Of a stretch of 64,000 bases of DNA, positions 10,698-21,809 are shown piece by piece; the first letter of the stretch is position 1, and each line of letters starts with the position of its first letter. The translations under genes and the position numbers were made by a program. Under the pieces are notes generated by a model. It ran no database searches, was not told the origin of the DNA, and saw only the letters and a program-made list of their open reading frames with translations. The DNA comes from Chara braunii (lineage: Eukaryota; Streptophyta; Charophyceae; Charales; Characeae), in NCBI GenBank assembly GCA_003427395.1, contig BFEA01000157.1, positions 1,671,830 to 1,735,829 on the forward strand, given 5' to 3'.

Positions 10698-13600
10698 GGG
10701 GAAGGAATGGTTACCTCTCAATTCCCTGCCTCCAGAGCCTCGCCTAGGCTCCGGCAGAGCTCCCACAATCGGTGGGGCAACCTCCCACAAAGGCCTTGGC
10801 GCGGATTACGGGTTGCAATCCTGCCTGCCGCCTTCCTCTCAGAACCAACAGACTAGACTTAGAGGAAGAAGGGCAGAAGTAGATAGCTTTGAGACTCTCA
10901 AATCCAAAAAAGGTGCACTCAGACTCGCAGGAGAGGGCCTTGATACCTTCGATCGCCTGAGGACCCCGCAATGATGGCCAAGCGTAACAACTCGGTCACA
11001 GCGCAGTCAACCCACCGAAGTAGAACCCCTGACGGCCCTCTAGATCGCAACACTAACCCCTCTTACTCGTCCTCCCTGACCACCCCTCTAAGCCTATACA
11101 CCTTTCCAAGTCACTTCGCACGATCGCACAAGAACCAGAAACAGTTATCAACAGCACCCGTTCACCACAGTTAGCAGCGATGCACAGCGTTCTGCCGCAG
11201 CCAGTAGTCTACTACCCGCAGTCCGTAACCTGGTCTTCAATCCGCCCCACAAGGACTGCTGCTAGCCGCCTGCTCAATCAACCGCAGACAGCCTGGCCCT
11301 CTGCGAGCTCGCCAGCCAACGGACTGGCCTGCAGCCTGCACTCCTTGCTCCACCAGCTGATCCCCACACCCGCCAGCAGGCGGCTCTCTTCCCCTTATTC
11401 CCACAACTCTCGAGCCCTGCCCGTTCGCCCGCTGTCGTCGCTCAGTCCCCAATGGCTGGCAGACAGTGGTATCCCTCCTTGCTCGGTGCTCAGGGAAGTG
11501 ACCTCTCTCTCTCTCTCTCTCTTTACCTGTGCGACACTCCAATTTACCCGTCTGCTCGCTGCCTCCCCACTACTTCTCTCTTGAAGTCGAATGGATCTAC
11601 TGGCCAGGCCAGGCCAGATGCATTGTACCCAAGACGCAAAACTCGGTGCGGCTCCTACTCACACACGCAGACCAACAAGTATATCCCAAAACCTCCCGCG
11701 GCTAACTCCCTATTACTGCTCGATGNAAACGAACAAAATCGAATGATCTTCTCCGTTGGGTCACGGAAAGTTACACTGTTAAATTTAAAATTCTGCTTCC
11801 TCACCCACTCCCCTTGTTTCCAACCTCACCGCTGTCTTCGTGGCCTCCCGTTGTTCGCTTTAGTAAGGATTGAATGAACCCACCACTAGAACGTGGGCGG
11901 ATACACCCTCCCGCTAAAACGCTCCCCTTCCTCACACAGCCTCCGCGCAACGCCCCGCCATCTACACCGCTCCAACTCCTAATCTGCCTTCGCCCCCATA
12001 CTCGCCTCACCCCAAAGCCTTGGTATAGGGTCTTCTCACGTCGGAATCGGCCAGACGGCGACCGAAATCCCGCCATTCCCACCTTCCTCCGCCATAGCTC
12101 GACGCCCCCCCCTTTCTCTTCTTTCGCCTAACCGTTAATTCTAACATTGAATCTAACCCGGCTATCACACTCGCTTGCCCACAAATCCCCCAAACAGCCA
12201 CTTTCCCAGCTTGATTCTGTCACGGATCGAGCGGGCTGAGCTCTCCCAACTGCGCCCTCCTCCCTCCTCCCGTAACTCCGCATTCACCAGATTGCGACCC
12301 CCATCCGAGTTCGTCCACTGCCTCTCTCCGTCCCACTTCGCTCCCTTGGTGTCGTCATCCGCTACGCTCCCCCGCTGCCTCCTTACTGTCTCGTCCCCCG
12401 TTCATCCGCGGCCCGGCTACCTCGCTCCGCCGCTCGTCGCCCTTTTCCTTCACCTCCGAATGTACCCGACACGATTCGCCGTTCGGGTTCATCCCCGTTC
12501 CTTACTGTGTTGCCGCCAACAAAAACCCGACACCGCGCCGCCTGGCACCGCCCGATTCTCGCACACACAAGAAAAACTCCCAACCACTGAAGCTGCTTTT
12601 ACTTATGAGGCCCGCCCGCCCGCTTGGGCCACACTACCTTCCCCGGCGTTGCCCGATCTCCCACCAACTACCTAGTGATACGGCCGGGGCGATGCCACGT
12701 AGCGGTAGTAAAAGCCACTCGGCCTCCTCGATCTTGGCCTGCTAGTGGGTGGGGGGTGGGGCGGACACCGTCCCCCCCCTTTTTGCACGCACCTTTCCCC
12801 ATCTACGTCCGGGTTCGTCCACGGCCTTTCAATGTCACCCCGACTTTATACACATCGTCTTCGCCTAGGAGTCGGGCCGACCTTCTCTGTATTATTCTGA
12901 TTCTAACGGATGTCACGACGGACCCGGCTGCGGTAATGCCCCGCGGTGGTCCCAAAGGCCGTTTCGCCTCCCTAACCCCCGCTCCGTCGGCATGAGAGGG
13001 TGTGGCCATTGCCCCTTTTGCTTTCCACCCGCATCTGGCCCCATTGGCGCCCGGGTTCACCCTCCGGCTTCCCATACCACCCCGTGTAACGGCATCCACC
13101 ACTCCGACAGCCCTCAGCCGCGGCCCCGCCCCCACTCCGATCTACACATATCCTCTGCTTACGGGGCCGTGCTAACACTCCCCTGCGGCTCACCAGCGTC
13201 TGAACTACCAGCCGCGGTATCACGCCCTAAGCCCAAAACGAGCCCACGAATAAAAAGGAAAGACAAAAATAAAACAAAATATCTTAAACAAAACCCCCAC
13301 TAACAAAACCAGAGGGGGATAGCCCGGTCGGACCCTTAACCCCTCGGTTTCCTCCACCGCCACTGTTGCTGCGCTGACGTCCGTTGGCCTCGATCCTTGA
13401 ATCCTCGTAGTAGTAGTCCGCCACCGTAACCTATAGGGCTATGCCCCAGCCTGGCGCCATGAAGTGCGAACTTCGATATGAAGTGATACCGCGCCGTGCC
13501 TAGGCCTGGAAACAGCAGCTTGGGCCTTCCTCTCCTAGCCGCGGCCGGCGTGCCAATGCTAGGCACCCGCGCCGGCTTACTTGGACCCCGCTGTGGCCGC

Positions 13601-13867
13601 CCCGTATGCCTACCGGCGTGCCAGTCCTACCATCGGTCGAGCACGCCAACAAAACCGAGTCTTCACCCCCTAAACAACCCATAGCACGGTCCAGGTCGGT
13701 CGACTAGACCGGCCGCTCACTCAATCATAAAAATCACACGCGCGCCTTAAAACTGCGCGCCCACATACCCCCTTAGTTAGTCGGGGCGGGCCCCGAACGT
13801 GGTCGTGCCTCGCACGGCTTACTTCAACCAAACCCATTTTTTCTGTCACTTGCGAAAACCAGGGCGG

Positions 13868-13885
13868 ATACCCTTGTAAGGGTAT
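13868..13885. repeat. recurring hairpin ATACCCTTGTAAGGGTAT (copy 1 of 4)
   Basis: An 8-bp stem with a 2-base centre, embedded in a longer imperfect palindrome GGCGG...CGCGCC. It is flanked by a GCGAAAAC segment on the left and CCGACAGCG on the right, both shared with the other copies (38525, 61140, 61348). Confidence 0.8.
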
Positions 13886-14040
13886 TCGCGCCGACAGCGT
13901 TGGTGTTAGAAGTATAGAGATGGCGGACAGAGGAACAAGGAGAAAGCACTGACAAGTATGAGGGAGGAAAAGAAGCAGGAGGAAGCAAGTGATCGGTGGA
14001 GGATAGTTGGCAGAGAGGGCGGAACTCGCCAAAGAGGAAG

Positions 14041-14067
14041 GGAGAGAGAGAGGGAGAGAGAGAGAAA

Positions 14068-14127
<60 letters not shown>
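14041..14127. repeat. (GA)n microsatellite
   Basis: An interrupted GA run with an internal A11 tract. The inverted arm has a CT run at about 11502-11522 in the corresponding position, so the microsatellite probably predates the inversion or duplication. Confidence 0.95.
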
Positions 14128-14130
<3 letters not shown>

Positions 14131-14139
14131 CTCACCTGA

Positions 14140-17100
14140 CTTATGTGGCTGACAACGCACGGCCTGATGTGAAGTCTTTCGATGTACTTCCCCTCGATTT
14201 AGAGGAAGGTTTGATTGTGACTTGCACGACCATAGACGGGAGATGACTTCGAGTGTATCTTCTCGTGTATCTGCAGAAGATAAATCCTTCATTTGTGTAT
14301 ATGAGCAATAAAGGAGCAAAGCAGTTGCCGCCTGTGATTAATATCATCGGGCCCTTTGCGGTAATTGATGCCATCATGATCATGGTCGTCGTACTCCCTG
14401 CAATCAGTACTGTGTTTTTCGGCCCTAGAGACCATTGGTGTTGAATTGAATCTGGTCGTTAGTACGACCAGATACAGAGCGTGGGAGAAGCGTGAGGCCG
14501 ACCGAAGGAGTTGGGGACTTACCTATTGGCAGATAGTGTAAGTTGCAGTAGAACGAAGTAGCAGCTGGAGGATCAACGAAGGATGCAACACTCAGCGCTT
14601 TAGGCGAGGTTGCAGCAGTCCAATTGGCAGGGCTACGGATTTCTGTGTTGACTAGTATGTCGTCTGTTCCACCAGCCTGCATCCGTGAGGAGGCCGCCCG
14701 TGAGGGTGCAGACTTAGCTATTGGCTGAGTCACTGTTTGTTTCACTGCACAGAGTAGTCAGAGGCAAACCTCGGAGCTGCAAGCTCAAGCTTGGAGGAGT
14801 GAATGGGATTCTTATAGGAGAGGCTATTGCTGCGATTCGGAGAACCATGATGGAAGTCAACAACTCGCAGTTTGACTTCAGTTGACCAGATTGCAGTGCA
14901 TTTTCTGCCATCACTGCGGGGCCCTCTGGCGTATAGAGATTTCAAGGCCCTCTCCTGGGAGTTGAGTCAGTCCCCCTCTTGCATCTTGAGCGTCTGAAAT
15001 CCCTTATTCTGCCTTTCTTAATCTCAGTCTAATCCTGTTCAAAGAGGAAGGCGTCAGGCAGGATTGCAACCCGTAGGACCGCAACACGACTCTGTGGGGA
15101 GTCTGCGCTCCGATTGAGGGAGTTGTGTCGGAACTCAGGAGGAGTTATGGAGGCAGGGAACAAAGATGTGAAGGTTTCATCTTCCTTCTATAAGCCCAGT
15201 TACAACCCTTATCTGTATTCCCTATCACACTTTGACTAAGTATATGATGTACATCCCTACTTTGACTTTCGGTTTGACTTTCAGGACAAGATTCAGACTT
15301 AAGTAAATGAATGCATGTGTAATTTCAGTTTCCGTTTCATTGTCCGATTGAAAGCAGATTGTGGAAAGGGGTTGCATATGGGGGAGGGATGTGAGGAAGG
15401 TAGTATTGCTTGTGTCTGACTGGGTCTATCAAAGGTTGGGCAAGTCTCCATAAGTTTGGTTAGGTTCAGTACTATGTTTATTTTTGAGTTGCCTGGAGGA
15501 TCAGACATGTTCAATAAGTTTGGGTGGTCTGGTTACTCTGACTTGCGAGGGTTGTCTGTGGATGACTTTTGGGGGACCAAACACTGTCCCATTAGTTTGG
15601 GTGGCTTGGTTGTCTTGTTAAGTTTGAGTTTTCTCAGTTTCTTTTTGTTTTGGATGAGGGGATCTGAGCATGTTCCATAAGTTTAGGTGGCTCAACCTCT
15701 TCCTGCTTCACCATTAAGAAAAATAAATCGGACAAAGGACCAAACATGTTCCATAAGTTTGGGTGGTCTTGGTCCAATGTCATGCACATGCTGTAACCAA
15801 GAGGTTATAACTTGACAATACTTTACTACTACTTTACCTATGAACAGGCTAGTCAGACACTGTCTCATAAGTTTGGGTGGTCTGACTATAGTTTATCACA
15901 AACTGAAGAGAGTATTAATTAAGAATGAACTCGTGATAAGAAGGGGCAGGCTGAACCTCGAGCTAAGATGATCAGTTCAACCATATGCTACCTTAAAATA
16001 TTAAGTGCAGATAATTATATACAATTTGAATACTTAAACAGTTCAGGGCGGCTAGGCTGGATAACCTAGTCTCATGCCCAAAGAAAAGAGAAGTGGTTAT
16101 GTCCTTTGTTTGTGTATACTTAATGTGTGAGCTAGACATTGTTCCATAAGTTTGAGTGGTCTAGCTTTATGTCTTATATAATCTAGGAATAAAGGGATAA
16201 AATCATTGAAAGTCTATGAACTATTGTTTGATAAGATTGACTTGGGGATGGTAAGAGTACTTATCTTTTATGGTTAAGCCTTGCACGTGATTGAAGTGAG
16301 ATTACTACTTGGTCTGAGTTTCAGTTTGACAGATAATTGTTTTAGATGCTTACCACGTACTAGAGCTATAGGAGTTAGTTTCAATTCCTGCATTTTCTAA
16401 GCTAAGTTTTTTTTACTTAGGTCAATTTTCGCACCCTCTGGGATTTTTTGTTATACTTGGTTTTGTACAAATCTTGGTAAACTACTTTCTCTACGGGAAG
16501 CGCTGCTGAAATTTTTGCAAATGCAAGGAGTTAGTTATATTTTGACTTTTCAAAATGAAGTTTGTGTAAATTTTATAAATGACTTAGTAAAAATCTGGAA
16601 AGTCTCATTTTCTAAAGGGAGTGCTACCCAATTTTTTGCTAATTCAGAAATTTAGACAAAATTGAACTTTGAGAAGTCAAAGTTATTTTAGATTATAAAT
16701 TTAGCTTTGTATAAATCTAGGGATAACACTTGTCTAAAGGGAGTGCTGACGAAATTTTTACAAACCTAAGGAGTTAGTTAAATTTTATTTTAAGTTGAAC
16801 TCAAGTTTTGATTCCGAATTCGTATCTGACTTAATATAAACCTGGAAAGTCTCATTTTCTAAGGAGAGTGCTGCCCAAGTTCTTACTAATTCTGAGAGTT
16901 TGACAAAATTTGACTTTTCAAAGTTAGATATTATTTCAATTTTCATATTTAAGCAAGTATAAATTCTGAAAAGGCACTTTTCCTACGGAAAACGCTACTA
17001 GTTTTTTCTTAGTTTAGAGGAGATAGATTTTATTTTGACAGGTGGCGATACTTACAATCCACCCTGTATAGAGGAGATTATGCCAAAGATCTGCCTCTTC

Positions 17101-18745
17101 TTTGGACGCAGGTTTAAGGGTAGACTTAAATTTACTTAGCAGACAATATGGAGTAAGGATTTGCTATGAAGATTAATTTCTCATACGCTGATGATTTAGC
17201 TTGAGCATTGACATGTATTATGATACAGACCTTCTTTGGATATCTAATTCAAGATTCGGACTAATTTCAGTTTGATCTTACAAGGATCATCTTCTGTTAT
17301 CACTGATAACAGGTCGGTTGTCGATTCGTCGGTTTACGACTCAACTTCAATCTACGCTCGACTACACAACCTAAAGGCTTTAGCCCTGGTGGTTTTATTG
17401 TTTTATTAAGGTTTCATCCAGACTTTTATTGAATGGTCATTTAACAAAGGTACTGAGTATTTATTTTGAAAGGTTGGATAAAGGTTGGGGTTTGCATGGC
17501 TAAAGTAAGGGGTCTGAGTATAGAGAATGATTGAAGTTGACCTCATGTAGTGTGTGAATTTTTTGTCAATTCTTTGATGTGATTGCAGATACGTTTTATG
17601 GTTTGGACTTTGGAATTGACGGTCTGCAATCATATACATATAAATGATTGAGAGAAGTCTCACTGTGATTGTGAGAAGTGATCGTCACATATTTCATTCC
17701 CCTCTATAAATATATATATACGTACATACCTATGTTTGAGTGTTCACGCGGCCTGTGGTGCCCACGCTCAAGGTTTAAATAAAGTTGTGACTGAGAGAAA
17801 AGACTCCCCTCTTTTCGCTGGTTTGCTTCTTAAAATTTTATAGTAGGACATTGGTTCTGCACCTGGATTCGAGGTCCTTGTTTAGGACACCCCAGTTCCT
17901 AGACTCCTCGTGGAAGGGATCACCCCCCACGCAGAGCCTATTTGCCCTGCCCACCGGGACATCAACCTAAGGGGCGATGGTGCCGAGGGGGCCGAATGAC
18001 TGTTTTTTCAGCCGTGCAATATCGTGATGGGGTCGATCCTCATGATACTTCGAAATTGACAGTTGAGTGTCATAAGCGGTACTCGGATTCACGTGGGACC
18101 GCTTGATTATGGGCATTACATAGTACGTCATCATTGTGACTGCTTGCGTAATTATGCATTGTTAGCCGATATGGGAAGATTTTGCGTCTCACATGAGTCG
18201 CATATCCGATTTCCGCGTCTCAAGGGTATGGGATGGCTACAAAAAGAGACTAGGAGTGGTGTTGTGTTGTTTGTTTTGTCTCATTCCGTGTGTGTCAGTG
18301 TTGTGGTGTGACGCGTGGTATGTGGGATGGGTCCTCGTCGACCGACGACAAGTCGCGCTGGGGAGTTCAGCCCCCCCACTGCGTCGGTTCACGTGCTGGT
18401 CCGATAGAGGTGTGGGACCGCGTGTAACCCCTATGCTACAGCGTACGAGAAACGCCCTTAGCAGGTCTACCTATGGAATTGCAACTGATTAACTTTCGTA
18501 CTGTGGACTGGTAGCTCGGTGGGGATACGCCCACCGAAGGGAGGTGACAACTCCCGTGCGGTGGAGGTAAGTTGTGCCTCACGTAGCCCCTATCTTGTCG
18601 CAAGCGCTCGTGAATGGTATCGCTGGCGCACTCGATCGGAGCGGCTTGCAGAAGCTCCATGCGTATTCACGACGAGGTAGACTCAACTCCTGTGTGACGC
18701 GACCGGGAAGGCCCCGCCCTGCGCGGTACGGGACCGATGCGCTCG
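14140..18745 (+). repeat. LTR-like repeat, copy 2 (inverted relative to copy 1)
   Basis: The reverse complement matches copy 1 from the PBS-proximal end (TCGAGCGCATC at about 18735 on the - strand) through the GATA palindrome, the CGGCAGCGCTTCCC subrepeats (about 16480-16990) and the CCAAT-type array (15508-16150). It continues to the segment CGGGTTGCAATCCTGCCTG (about 15075 here, 10815 in copy 1) and on to about 14140. The copies are diverged but collinear. No PBS is present at its 18745 end, where copy 3 starts directly. Confidence 0.75.
17294..17312. promoter_or_regulatory. GATA-type palindrome (copy 2)
   Basis: CTGTTATCACTGATAACAG is a perfect 9+1+9 palindrome conserved between LTR-like copies. 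Confidence 0.5.
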
Positions 18746-19659
18746 ACAACGTATCCCCACCGAGCTACCAATCCACAATACGAAGGCTAATCAGTTGCAA
18801 TCGCAGAGGTGGACCATCCGAGGGTATTTTCTCGTACGTTGTGGCATAGGGGGTACAAGTGGTTTTACGCCTCTATCGGATCCGCACGCGAACTGACGCA
18901 TTGGGGGAGCTGAAGTCCCGAGCGCGACTTATCGTCGGTAGACCAGGACACATCCCACTCACCATGCGTTACACCACTCTTAGAATCATAAACTTAAAAA
19001 CACACTCAAACGAAACAAAACGAGACACTCTTAGTCCTGTCAATATCTAACCCATAACCTTCTGACGTAAAAATCGGATAGGCGACGCCCACGAGACTTA
19101 GTATAAACCCTCGTGGACGCAAGACCTTCTCATATTGACTAGCAATGCAAGCGTACGTAAGCAGTAGCAACGATGGAGTACTTTGTAGCACCCATAATCA
19201 CACGGTCCTCGATAGTCTCGCGGGTCTCGTTCGACACTCAAGTGTCGGCTCACACTCGCCTTAAGGGGTTAATCTATTGACGTTCGACAACCGCCTAAGC
19301 GGTTGAGAACCACACCCTTTTGTGCACCCCGCGAAGAGTGGGTGGTACACAGGTTCATACCTGTGGTGACATTCGTGTCTCAAGCCTTTTGAGGCAAACT
19401 CCATCATCCAAGGTCTAGGGAGAAATCAAGGGGTTTGACTTTGACAGTTGCCACGGACTACAACGTCCAACTATAAAAACTCTTAAAAAACAAATGTAAA
19501 AGGGGATTTTCTTTTCCTCTGAAGGCATACTTTGATTAACCGTTACGCACGGTCACAATAGGTCGCGGGAACACTCAAGGCATAAGTATGTACATATATA
19601 AAAGGAGTATATAATATAGGACGATCACTTCTCACAATCAGAGAGAAGGTTAGCAATAG

Positions 19660-20120
19660 TCGTATTTTTCATCACCACTTAAGGACATCCTTCACTACGT
19701 CAGGATGAAGCCTGCCTAATTAGGTGGTTTTCAGGGTCTTCGGACCTTTCACCACTTCAGGACACCCTTCACCACTTTAGGATGCAGTCTGCCTAAACAT
19801 GTGGTTTTCAGGGTCTTCGGACCTTTCACCACTTCAGGAGCATTCAGGTTCAAAAATCTTGAATGATCCTGAAGGGGTGAAAACTCTGAAGACCCTGAAA
19901 ACCACTTGTTTAGGCAAACTGCATCCTTAAGTGTGAAAGGTGGTTTTCATGGTCTTCGGACCTTTCACCACTTCAGGACCATTTAGGATTTTCAGACTGC
20001 CCAAACTCTCACTTGACCACTTCAGGATGCAACCTTCCTAAACAAGTGGTTTTCAGGGTCTTCAGACCTTTCACCACTACAGGACCATTCATAATTTTCA
20101 GACTGCCTAAAACTCTCACT
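19660..20120. repeat. minisatellite with GGTGGTTTTCAGGGTCTTCGG core
   Basis: Several units of a GTGGTTTTCAGGGTCTTCGG-ACCTTTCACCACTTCAGGA module occur at about 19726, 19801, 19943 and 20046, one of them inverted (19868-19915). They are found only in copy 3 of the LTR-like repeat, so they were inserted or amplified after the copies separated. Confidence 0.75.
19791..19915. repeat. foldback (inverted repeat, arms about 57 bp)
   Basis: The arm at 19791-19847 and the reverse complement of 19859-19915 agree except for roughly seven positions, with a loop of about 11 bases. The transcript would form a long hairpin. Confidence 0.8.
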
Positions 20121-20530
20121 TCATAATTTTCATTCATGAATTTTCAGCTACCCGATAACTGCTTGTGCACAATCGCAATGAGATTCCTCTCAACCATATA
20201 TATGTATGTGGTCGTCGACAGTCAAATTCGGAATCCGAGCCAGAAAACGTACATGCAATCACATTAAAGATTCACCAAAAAGTTTATGTACTACATGGGG
20301 CCAACTTCAACTATTCTCTGTGCTCACACCCCTCGTTTAAGTCATACAAGCCCCAACCTTTATCCAACCTTCCATAAATAAAGCACTCGGTATCTTTGTT
20401 AAATGACCATTCAATAAAGTCCGGGTGAAAACTCAACGAAACAATTCAAACCAAAAAGATTGAAGTCTTTAAGTTGAGTTAGTGAAAGTGAATTGGAGTT
20501 GAATCGGAAACCGGCGAATCGACAACCGAT

Positions 20531-20549
20531 CTGTTATCAGTGATAACAG
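20531..20549. promoter_or_regulatory. GATA-type palindrome (copy 3)
   Basis: CTGTTATCAGTGATAACAG is a perfect palindrome in the same relative place as in copies 1 and 2. The fourth copy (36013-36032) is degraded. Confidence 0.5.
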
Positions 20550-21809
20550 AAGATGATCATCGTGGGATCAAGTTGAATCTAGTTCAATCCTAAATCGAAA
20601 CGATCAAGAGGATTTGTAACACAAGATGGACAAATTTACTAAAACTAGACTATTAGTGTATGGGGAATGAATCTCCACAACACATTCTCACTCAAGATTC
20701 TTCCACTAATTAAGTCTAAGTCTACCTCCTATCGAGTGCCCAAAGAAAGGTAGACCATTGACAACATTTCCCATATGTAGGGTGCATTGTCAGAATCGCC
20801 ACCTGTCAAAATACAATCCGACTCCTTTAAACTAAAAAAAATTCGGTTGTGCTTTCCGTAGGAAAAATGTTTTCTCATAATTTATACTAACTCAAATACG
20901 AAAACATAAATAATCCTTAACTCTATAAATTCAAATTTTGTCTAACTTCATAAATTAGTAAAATTTTTGGCATCATCTCCTTTAGAAAAGTAGGTTTCCC
21001 AGATTTATACTAAGTTAGATAAGAACTCTAAATAAATTTTGAGTTCCTTCCACGACAAAACTTAACTAACTCCTTATATTTGCAGAAATTTTGGCAATAC
21101 TTCCCATAGAGAAAACAACTTTCCAAAATTTATACAAGCCTAAGTACAAAATCTGAAATAATATCGACTTTCCAAAGTCAAATTTTGTTTAACTCCCTAA
21201 AATGGCCAAAATTTGGGCAACACTTCCCCTATAAAAGAAGGTATTCCAAATTTTTACTAATTGTTTTGTTTTCTATAAATCTCGGCAGCGTTTCTCGTAA
21301 GAGAAGTATCTTTTAAAGATTTATACAAAGCCAAGTATAACAAATGATCCAAAAAGATGTGAGAATTTACCTAAAAAAAATTAGCCTAAAAAATGCAAAA
21401 ATTGAATTAATTCCTATAGTTCTAGCACGCGGCGAGCAACTAAAACAACTACCTGTCAAACTGAAAATTGACTAAGTAAGGATCTCACTTAGCCACATGC
21501 AAGTCCAAACCACAATGGTAAGTACTCTCACCATCCCAAAGTTAACCTTACCCACAATAGTTCATAGTCTTTCAATGATTTATCCCTTATACCCAACTTA
21601 CATAAGGCGTAAAGCTAAATCATCCAACCTTATGGAACAATTGTCTAGCTCAACCATAGAATGTATACAAACATAGCGCACCACAGTTTTTCCTTTCTTT
21701 AGGCATGTGATTAGGTCGTTAAACCTAGTCGCCCCGATGGTTAAGGACCTTGTAAATATTCACTAAATTTTTAAAAAAGATTCCGTGCGTAGGTAGCACT
21801 AACACTATG

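Larger units (their letters stand above)
6636..11700 (-). repeat. LTR-like repeat, copy 1 (PBS-adjacent)
   Basis: This region of about 5 kb recurs inverted at about 18745-14140, truncated and direct at 18746-21790, and divergently at 34690-36840. Landmarks shared by the copies are a block with a GTATCCCC-GCCGAGCTACC segment (about 6866), a GATA-type palindrome (about 8795), and subrepeats of about 125 bp with a CGGCAGCGCTTCCCGTAG core (9106, 9232, 9350). A CCAATCTTATGG subrepeat array follows (9690-10440). An internal duplication is visible (7190-7440 versus 7850-8100). Its left end abuts the PBS, which argues for a long LTR in - orientation, but I do not see a clean terminal CA at the PBS junction. 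The right boundary is approximate and no ORF is supported. Confidence 0.65.
11700..14140. other. GC-rich spacer between inverted LTR-like arms
   Basis: This unique-looking, GC-rich stretch lies between copies 1 and 2. It has several open frames of 60-170 codons on both strands. These are Pro/Ser/Arg-rich, overlap each other and show no domain, so I do not call genes. It holds one copy of the recurring ATACCCTT hairpin (13868-13885) and two copies of the GTGTATAC-type dispersed motif (11722-11770, 11868-11910). A single N at 11726 marks a base-call gap. Confidence 0.5.
18746..21790 (-). repeat. LTR-like repeat, copy 3 (truncated)
   Basis: This has the same orientation as copy 1 but begins inside the repeat, at the segment found at 6866 in copy 1 (GTATCCCCACCGAGCTACC). 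It continues through the GATA palindrome (20531) and the CTTCCCGTAG subrepeats (20838-21290) and stops as the CCAAT-type array begins (about 21625), where the satellite takes over. Copies 2 and 3 are head-to-head, with their matching segments separated by about 220 bases (18530-18748). Confidence 0.7.

Noticed and set aside
11180-13303. Several open frames of 80-166 codons on both strands in the GC-rich centre
   Set aside because: Mutually overlapping, Pro/Ser/Arg-rich, with no domain; open frames this long are expected in GC-rich DNA.
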